5,611 nt of DNA from Lactobacillales bacterium. GTDB taxonomy: Bacteria > Bacillota > Bacilli > Lactobacillales > Streptococcaceae. The stretch spans positions 1 to 5,611 of the forward strand of contig JAIRNX010000166.1 of the NCBI GenBank assembly GCA_031257815.1. The letters are read 5' to 3'. The notes beneath the pieces were generated by a model. The model had not been told where the DNA came from. It ran no database searches and saw nothing but the letters and a program-made list of their open reading frames with translations. The first letter of the stretch is position 1, and every line of letters starts with the position of its first letter. Shown piece by piece: positions 1 through 4,309 of the stretch. The translations under genes were made by a program, and so were the position numbers.

Positions 1-225
1 GGTGGACAAAGAATACATGATTACAATATGTTGCTTGCAAATATGGAATATAAAGGTGTAAATTACAAAGATTATCAATCATACGTAGATGTTTTTAAAT
101 ATGGAATGCCACCTCATGGAGGGTTAGCGATAGGCTTAGAAAGACTTACTACAAGCTTGTTGGGCTTAGATAACGTTAGAGAGGCTTCTTTGATTCCAAG
201 AGATAGAACAAGATTAATTCCTTGA
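1..225 (+). CDS. aspS: Aspartyl-tRNA synthetase, archaeal/eukaryal type (C-terminal fragment)
   Basis: This is the last 74 codons of a class II aminoacyl-tRNA synthetase that begins outside the window; the frame is open from base 1 and ends in TGA, followed in frame by TGA and TAA. The enzyme charges tRNA with aspartate in the cytoplasm. The fragment starts with GGQRIHDYNML, then has YGMPPHGG, the class II motif 3 segment GLAIGLERLT with its ATP-binding Arg, and ends PRDRTRLIP. The PRDRxRLxP ending fits AspRS of the compact archaeal type rather than AsnRS, whose ending is usually PRTPGR-like. It also differs from the long bacterial AspRS, which carries a GAD insertion domain. Many such bacterial enzymes are annotated as aspartate--tRNA(Asn) ligase and serve Asp-tRNA(Asn) amidation. 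The residues that set tRNA specificity lie in the missing N-terminal part, so that point stays open. Confidence 0.85.
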   Translation, partial: GGQRIHDYNMLLANMEYKGVNYKDYQSYVDVFKYGMPPHGGLAIGLERLTTSLLGLDNVREASLIPRDRTRLIP

Positions 226-263
226 TGATAAAAACAAGTCGAAATGAATATACTAATTCCTAA

Positions 264-287
264 AAGTTAGATTCTTGGGTCTAACTT
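264..287. terminator. Hairpin at the convergent aspS/xseA junction, possible weak terminator
   Basis: There are perfect 8-bp inverted arms, AAGTTAGA at 264-271 and TCTAACTT at 280-287, with an 8-base loop. The hairpin lies 38 bases past the aspS stop and spans the xseA TAA stop at 267-269. The stem is AT-rich. No clean T-run follows directly on either strand; the nearest on the + strand is GTTTTT about ten bases on. It is placed where a bidirectional terminator would be expected, but the call is weak. Confidence 0.3.
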
Positions 288-1625
288 ATTAGAAGTTGTT
301 TTTAAAATCTTAGCTTTTGCAGTGCCATCAACATAATGAAGCAAGAGTTCTTCGTCTTTTTTTAACGCTTTGACACTTTTTATTACAGTGTGCTCAGTAT
401 TTGTTGTATAAGCAAAACCCCTCCCCATAATTTTAAGCGGACTTAGTAAATCAAGCGCTTTAATAACATTTTTTGCTTTGAATTCTTGGACTTCTAGATA
501 CCGCATTATGCTGTTTTGCAGAGTCTCTATTTGAAAAGCTAACTTTTGCTTAGCAAAAGTTAGTTGTTTTTCCGGATTTTTTTCTTTTAGAGCAGAGTGA
601 AGTTGCAATACCTTTTTTTGCTCTTTTTGTAAACGTTCTTTAATCATCATAATTAAGCGTTGAGTTATTTGATCTAATTGAATAGCATTTTTTTCATATA
701 AGCGATGCGGTTGATGAAAAATGTACGATTTTTTAACGCGAGTTAAACGTTCTTGCTTTTGTTTTAAAAGATTTAAAGTGTACGCCGATAAAAACTGCCT
801 TTTTTGCTGTAAATAAAGCAATAAATCCGTTAACACAGGCGTGGCTAATTCAGCAGCAGCAGTTGGTGTTGGCCCCCGCACATCAGCTGCCAAATCTGCC
901 AGCGTCGTATCCGTTTCATGACCAACGGATGAAATAATTGGTGTTTTGGCTTCAAAAATTGCCCGCACAACACTTTCTTCATTAAAGCTCCATAAATCTT
1001 CAATCGAACCGCCACCACGGCCAATAATCATGGTGTCAAAATTGCCTAATTCCTCAACCCGTTTAATATTAGCCACAATCGAAAAAGCGGACTCTTGTCC
1101 TTGCACGATTGTTGGGAATAAAACAATTTGGGTGCTCGGATAACGCCTACGTACAGTCGTAATAATATCACGAATAACTGCACCACTAGGACTGGTTAAG
1201 ACAGCAATTCGCTTGGGAAAACGTGGAATAGCTTGTTTATACTCTGATTTAAACAAGCCTTCTGTGCTTAACTTTTCTTGCAGTTGACGAAAAGCTTCAT
1301 AAAGGGCGCCTTTACCATCTGGCTCCATATGTTCAATAATAAGTGAATAACTTCCGCTAGGCTCATAAACGCTAACGCGTCCAATAGCTAAAACCTTCAT
1401 CCCTTCTTCCGGTTGAAATTTTAACTTTGCAAAAACTCCCGCCCATATTGTTGCACCAATAACAGCTTTTTCATCTTTTAAACTAAAATACTGATGCTTG
1501 GGCCGCAGACGAAAATTAGAAATTTCACCCGTTAAAAAAACGCGATCCAAATAAGGATCTTTATCGAATTTGGTTTTGATATATTTTGTCAGAGCACTAA
1601 CAGTTAAATATTTTTGCCTAGTCAA
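267..1625 (-). CDS. xseA: Exodeoxyribonuclease VII large subunit
   Basis: XseA is the catalytic subunit of exonuclease VII, a cytoplasmic nuclease that degrades single-stranded DNA to oligonucleotides in repair and works with several copies of the small subunit XseB. Numbered from the start chosen here (452 aa), it has an N-terminal OB fold (about 1-100, KYLTVSALTKYIK near the start) and a catalytic domain with TSPSGAVIRDI at 144-154 (D153), GRGGGSIEDLWSF at 202-214 (R203) and SVGHETDTTLADLAADVRG from 233 (H236, D239). A Lys/Gln/Glu-rich coiled-coil region (about 265-390) follows, then the C-terminal SPLKIMGRGFA at 395-405. Length and all known catalytic positions look normal. A GTG at 1632-1634 would add three residues, but it lies inside the Shine-Dalgarno AGGTGA that precedes TTG at 1623-1625 by five bases, so TTG is preferred. 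No xseB follows: the next gene, 41 bases on, is the convergent aspS. No clear promoter was seen in the 80 bases between the start and the MITE. Confidence 0.95.
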   Translation of the reverse strand: MTRQKYLTVSALTKYIKTKFDKDPYLDRVFLTGEISNFRLRPKHQYFSLKDEKAVIGATIWAGVFAKLKFQPEEGMKVLAIGRVSVYEPSGSYSLIIEHMEPDGKGALYEAFRQLQEKLSTEGLFKSEYKQAIPRFPKRIAVLTSPSGAVIRDIITTVRRRYPSTQIVLFPTIVQGQESAFSIVANIKRVEELGNFDTMIIGRGGGSIEDLWSFNEESVVRAIFEAKTPIISSVGHETDTTLADLAADVRGPTPTAAAELATPVLTDLLLYLQQKRQFLSAYTLNLLKQKQERLTRVKKSYIFHQPHRLYEKNAIQLDQITQRLIMMIKERLQKEQKKVLQLHSALKEKNPEKQLTFAKQKLAFQIETLQNSIMRYLEVQEFKAKNVIKALDLLSPLKIMGRGFAYTTNTEHTVIKSVKALKKDEELLLHYVDGTAKAKILKTTSNKLDPRI

Positions 1626-1630
1626 AAAAT

Positions 1631-1636
1631 TCACCT
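1631..1636 (-). promoter_or_regulatory. Ribosome binding site deciding the xseA start
   Basis: On the - strand AGGTGA is followed by five bases and then TTG at 1623-1625. It is the only good Shine-Dalgarno match nearby. The alternative GTG start at 1632-1634 is part of this site and has only the poor sequence AAGAAAT upstream. Translation from TTG gives MTRQKYLTV, a normal beginning for XseA. Confidence 0.6.
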
Positions 1637-1653
1637 ATTTCTTACGCCAAACG

Positions 1654-1668
1654 CATAAACGATTTATG
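1654..1668. repeat. Small palindrome in the xseA leader
   Basis: CATAAA-CGA-TTTATG is a perfect 6-bp inverted repeat with a 3-base centre, about 30 bases upstream of the xseA TTG start. It could be an operator or a chance AT-rich palindrome. Nothing ties it to a known regulator. Confidence 0.25.
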
Positions 1669-1710
1669 GCATGAAAATTAATAATATATCATAACTATTT
1701 TCTATTTTTC

Positions 1711-1713
1711 TAA
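1711..1713. repeat. Left copy of putative 3-bp target duplication (TAA)
   Basis: TAA directly abuts the left end of the MITE-like element, and the same triplet abuts the right end at 1932-1934. Three bases is a weak match alone; it counts because both copies sit exactly at the ends of the inverted repeats. Confidence 0.5.
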
Positions 1714-1731
1714 GAGCCTGTTAACGATCTC
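1714..1731 (+). repeat. Left terminal inverted repeat of the MITE
   Basis: GAGCCTGTTAACGATCTC matches the reverse complement of 1914-1931 at 17 of 18 positions; the only difference is the third base (G here, A in the other copy). Confidence 0.85.
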
Positions 1732-1751
1732 TAGCGAAGTGAATCCCGTTA

Positions 1752-1789
1752 TACAAATTGTAATCAAGCAAAGCTTGAAACAATTTGTA
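1752..1789. repeat. Hairpin inside the MITE
   Basis: TACAAATTGT (1752-1761) pairs perfectly with ACAATTTGTA (1780-1789). Nested inside, TCAAGC (1764-1769) pairs with GCTTGA (1773-1778) around an AAA loop. It has no partner sequence in the other half of the element, so it looks like an addition to the left arm only. Confidence 0.7.
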
Positions 1790-1913
1790 AACCTGCCAGG
1801 TTTTTTGAGCTATTTTTTCGTAGTTTGAGGCAAAAAACGTAGGTTTAGCGGTGCTAAATCGAGGCTTTTTAACGAAAAAATACGGAAAAATAGCCAAAAT
1901 CATTCATCACTCC

Positions 1914-1931
1914 GAGATCGTTAACAGGTTC
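1914..1931 (-). repeat. Right terminal inverted repeat of the MITE
   Basis: GAGATCGTTAACAGGTTC is the inverted partner of 1714-1731 with a single mismatch. The next three bases (1932-1934) are the TAA matching 1711-1713. Confidence 0.85.
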
Positions 1932-1934
1932 TAA
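1932..1934. repeat. Right copy of putative 3-bp target duplication (TAA)
   Basis: This matches TAA at 1711-1713 and directly abuts the right terminal repeat, consistent with a staggered 3-base cut at insertion. Confidence 0.5.
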
Positions 1935-1979
1935 GAATTTATTAATGATCTAGCTTTTAAGCGGATCTACTTACTGACT

Positions 1980-2007
1980 AGTTTAGACTAACTTTTTAGG
2001 TTAAACT
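1980..2007. repeat. Imperfect inverted repeat upstream of the ABC operon
   Basis: The 12-base arms at 1980-1991 and 1996-2007 pair at 10 of 12 positions (AGTTTA and CTAA blocks match; two bases between them do not), with loop CTTT. It lies about 85 bases upstream of the predicted promoter. It may be a remnant terminator or a regulator site. No T-run follows on the + strand, so a terminator is not favoured. The rest of 1935-2091 is AT-rich with no gene that I can support. Confidence 0.3.
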
Positions 2008-2091
2008 ATTTATAAATATCAATTATAAATCCCGTTGTTTGTGATGCAGTTTTCCTCGTTTGCACAGTCATAAAATTTTTGCAATTTATAC

Positions 2092-2119
2092 TTGCTAATG
2101 TTTTTTATTTTATTATACG
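2092..2119 (+). promoter_or_regulatory. Predicted sigma-A promoter of the ABC exporter operon
   Basis: A -35-like TTGCTA (2092-2097) is followed by a 16-base T-rich spacer and a -10-like TATACG (2114-2119), ending 23 bases before the start codon. This is the best hexamer pair close to the gene, but both hexamers depart from consensus and the leader would be short. No adjacent regulator gene is present in the window. Confidence 0.4.
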
Positions 2120-2129
2120 AGTTCTAATG

Positions 2130-2135
2130 AGAGGA
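2130..2135 (+). promoter_or_regulatory. Ribosome binding site of the first ABC gene
   Basis: AGAGGA lies seven bases before ATG at 2143, a good Shine-Dalgarno match at good spacing. It supports this start and the short cytoplasmic N-terminus ahead of TM1. Confidence 0.7.
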
Positions 2136-2142
2136 TTATACA

Positions 2143-4293
2143 ATGAAAGTGTTTGGATATCTAAAAGATTATTGGTTAGCTGTTACCACCGCCTTATTGC
2201 TTTTAGTTGTTCAGGCAAGATGTGATTTAAGTTTGCCCAATTTAACCAGTAAGATTGTCGATATAGGGATTATGCAAGGCGGAGTAGAAGAGGCAGTGCC
2301 GGATAAAATTCGGATCAGTTCTATGCAGTCTTTGGAGTTATTTATGACGGATGCTCAAATAAAACAAGTTAAGCTAAATTATCAAAAAACAAGTGATGGC
2401 AAAGCATATCGCTTGACTCTAACAAAAAATGAGGCATCTAGTGATCTGGCTAAAATTTTTGAGTTACCAATGTTAATGGTGACTAAACTTGCTAGCTCTA
2501 AAAACACTACAAAGAATCTTAAAAGTCTTGCTACTGGATTTCAGTTAGGAAAAATCACGAAAGAGCAGTTGCTTACAATGCGTGAAAGTGCCCAGAAAAA
2601 GTTAGGGAGATTAGCTAGTAGTTCATTAAAGCAAATCGGTGTTCAATTTGTACGTACTGAGTATAAAGCACTAGATGTCGATACAAAGAAAATTCAAAAT
2701 ACATATATGTTCCAAATGGCAAAGAAGATGATTTTTTTAACGCTTTTATCAGCTGCAAGCTCCATGTTAGTTGCAATGATTGCATCTTTTGTTGCTGCTA
2801 GTGTGGCACGAAATTTACGCGTGCAACAATTTAATAAAACATTGCAATTTTCTAATGCGGAAATGAATCAATTTTCTCAAGCTTCGTTAATTACCCGCAA
2901 TACCAATGATATTCAACAGATTCAAATGGGCTTGGTAATGATTATTCGTTTGGTTTTGTATGCTCCCATTTTAGGTCTTGGTGGTATCTATGAAGTGCAT
3001 AATACAAAGACGGGTATGAGTTGGATTGTTGGTGTTGCCATTAGCGTTGTAATGATGGTAGTTATGATACTTATGAGTATGACCATGCCAAAGTTTAAAT
3101 CATTACAAAAATTAGTAGATCACGTCAATTTAGTAAGTAGAGAAATTTTAACAGGATTAAGTGTGATTCGAGCTTTTAATCGTGAAAAACAAGAGGAGGC
3201 GCGTTTTGATGTAGCAAATACAGATTTGATGAAAACACAACTTTTTCTCAATCGTGCTATGGCGCTTTTAATGCCGATTTTAATGCTGCTGATGAATGGG
3301 ATTGCCGTACTTATTGTTTGGGTTGGTGCTCATGGTATGGATCAGGGCAATATGCAAGTTGGGGATATGATGGCCTTTATTACCTATACGATGATGATTG
3401 TCATGGCTTTTATGATGCTTTCGATGATTTCCATTATTTTACCGCGAGCAAATGTTGCTGCTGGACGCGTGGAAGAGATTTTGGCTGTAGAACCTTCGAT
3501 TATTGATAAAGTTGAAGTTAGAGATCATGAACAAGATTTTAAAGGTGAAGTGAAATTTGAAGGTGTGACGTTTCATTTTCCTGATGCTGATGAAGATGTT
3601 TTGCATCATATTAATTTTGTTGCAAGACCTGGTGAGACAACGGCTTTGATTGGATCAACTGGTTCAGGTAAGTCAACAATCGTAAATTTAATTCCGCGCT
3701 TATATGATGTTACAGGTGGAAGAATCACGATTGATGGTATTGATATTCGGGATTTAAGTTTGCATAAACTTCATGAATTAATGGGCTTTGTTCCGCAAAA
3801 AGGAATTCTCTTTTCGGGTGATATTGCTTCAAATATTAAATTTGGCGATGCTGATGTTTCAGATGAGGAAATGAAAAAGGCCGCAGAGATTGCGCAGGCA
3901 ATGGAGTTTATTAATCAAAATAAAGAAGGGTTTGAGCGTGCGATCGCCCAAGCTGGGGATAATGTTTCTGGCGGACAAAAGCAGCGTTTATCGATTGCGC
4001 GGGCAATTGCCAAGAAACCGAAGATTTTGATTTTTGATGATAGTTTTTCCGCTCTTGATAATAAAACTGATGTAGCCTTGCGAAAAGCTTTAACAACCAG
4101 GATTAAAGAGGCGACAATGATCATTGTGGCACAAAAAATTTCCACCATTCTGCATGCAGAAAAAATTATTGTTTTAGATCGTGGGCGCGTGGTCGGCAGT
4201 GGAGTCCATGAAGAGTTAATGAAAACAAATAAAACTTATCAAGAAATTGCTCACAGTCAATTAAGTAACTCAGAGCTAGGAATTGTTAAATAG
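2143..4293 (+). CDS. ABC exporter half-transporter (permease-ATPase fusion), degenerate ATP-site subunit with extracytoplasmic domain
   Basis: This 716-aa membrane protein is one half of a heterodimeric type IV (B-family) ABC exporter. TM1 (about 11-30) is followed by LPNLTSKIVDIGIMQGG and a Lys-rich hydrophilic domain (about 44-190) placed outside the membrane. TM2-TM6 lie near 195-220, 265-283, 293-313, 372-395 and 409-433. A coupling-helix segment RNTNDIQQIQ is at 252-261. The nucleotide-binding domain has A-loop F479, Walker A GSTGSGKST at 504-512, Q-loop Q552, signature VSGGQ at 608-612, Walker B ending D632 and D-loop SALD at 636-639. The catalytic Glu is replaced by D633 and the switch His by Q664, so its own Walker side should hydrolyse ATP poorly. 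The signature is intact and should serve the partner's Walker A/B. At 716 aa it is longer than plain half-transporters (about 580) because of the extra domain. TM4-TM6 are rich in Met. The partner gene follows after 16 bases. Substrate unknown; multidrug or peptide export is the family-level guess. Confidence 0.93.
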   Translation: MKVFGYLKDYWLAVTTALLLLVVQARCDLSLPNLTSKIVDIGIMQGGVEEAVPDKIRISSMQSLELFMTDAQIKQVKLNYQKTSDGKAYRLTLTKNEASSDLAKIFELPMLMVTKLASSKNTTKNLKSLATGFQLGKITKEQLLTMRESAQKKLGRLASSSLKQIGVQFVRTEYKALDVDTKKIQNTYMFQMAKKMIFLTLLSAASSMLVAMIASFVAASVARNLRVQQFNKTLQFSNAEMNQFSQASLITRNTNDIQQIQMGLVMIIRLVLYAPILGLGGIYEVHNTKTGMSWIVGVAISVVMMVVMILMSMTMPKFKSLQKLVDHVNLVSREILTGLSVIRAFNREKQEEARFDVANTDLMKTQLFLNRAMALLMPILMLLMNGIAVLIVWVGAHGMDQGNMQVGDMMAFITYTMMIVMAFMMLSMISIILPRANVAAGRVEEILAVEPSIIDKVEVRDHEQDFKGEVKFEGVTFHFPDADEDVLHHINFVARPGETTALIGSTGSGKSTIVNLIPRLYDVTGGRITIDGIDIRDLSLHKLHELMGFVPQKGILFSGDIASNIKFGDADVSDEEMKKAAEIAQAMEFINQNKEGFERAIAQAGDNVSGGQKQRLSIARAIAKKPKILIFDDSFSALDNKTDVALRKALTTRIKEATMIIVAQKISTILHAEKIIVLDRGRVVGSGVHEELMKTNKTYQEIAHSQLSNSELGIVK

Positions 4294-4303
4294 AAGGGAA
4301 GGG
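4294..4303 (+). promoter_or_regulatory. Ribosome binding site of the second ABC gene
   Basis: AAGGGAAGGG fills most of the gap directly after the TAG stop of the first gene. Its second half (GGAAGGG) ends six bases before ATG at 4310. With a 16-base gap and no terminator, the two genes are very likely co-transcribed, giving balanced amounts of the two subunits. Confidence 0.65.
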
Positions 4304-4309
4304 TCAAGG

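Larger units (their letters stand above)
1714..1931. mobile_element. MITE-like non-autonomous transposable element, 218 bp
   Basis: The element is bounded by 18-bp inverted repeats, GAGCCTGTTAACGATCTC on the left and its complement on the right with one mismatch, and flanked by TAA on both sides. It has no transposase gene. The interior is rich in nested inverted repeats: an arm pair at 1752-1761/1780-1789, ACCT-GCC-AGGT at 1791-1801, GCTATTTTTTCGTA (1809-1822) against 1881-1894 (13 of 14), and TTTAGC-GGT-GCTAAA at 1844-1858, so either strand could fold into a long branched hairpin. Small size, terminal repeats, target duplication and self-complementarity are the hallmarks of a MITE. The GAGCCTGTT-like ends and a T-N-A target resemble IS5-family groups (IS1031-like), but this family link is inferred from memory. 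A 60-codon frame crosses it on the - strand and stops inside the left terminal repeat; it is probably not a gene. The element lies 80 bp upstream of xseA and about 210 bp upstream of the ABC operon. Confidence 0.8.

Noticed and set aside
946..1143. 65-aa + strand frame inside xseA
   Set aside because: It is antisense to the conserved catalytic core of XseA, has no ribosome binding site and its composition is explained by the gene on the other strand.
1789..1806. AAACCT-GCC-AGGTTTTTT as a rho-independent terminator
   Set aside because: The 6-bp stem is short and merges with the T-run, it lies inside the MITE and no transcript is expected to end there on the + strand.
1721..1903. 60-aa frame on the - strand as a protein-coding gene
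   Set aside because: It lies wholly within the MITE, its sequence follows the element's inverted repeats, it has no clear ribosome binding site and resembles no family I know. It is reported only as a property of the element.
2008..2030. ATTTATAAAT palindrome and a repeated TATAAAT as an operator
   Set aside because: Such AT-only repeats are expected by chance in DNA of this composition, and no regulator gene is nearby.
2073..2087. AAATT...AATTT inverted repeat just upstream of the predicted -35
   Set aside because: Five AT-only base pairs around a short loop are not distinguishable from background.
3318..3506. 62-aa + strand frame inside the first ABC gene
   Set aside because: It is an out-of-frame reading of TM5-TM6 and the linker. 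The Tyr/Trp/Asp-rich product is typical of a frame-shifted Met-rich membrane segment.
3911..4148. Two - strand frames of 61 and 77 aa in the ABC nucleotide-binding domain
   Set aside because: Both are antisense to the signature-Walker B-switch region, which is strongly constrained on the + strand; neither has start signals or a recognisable product.
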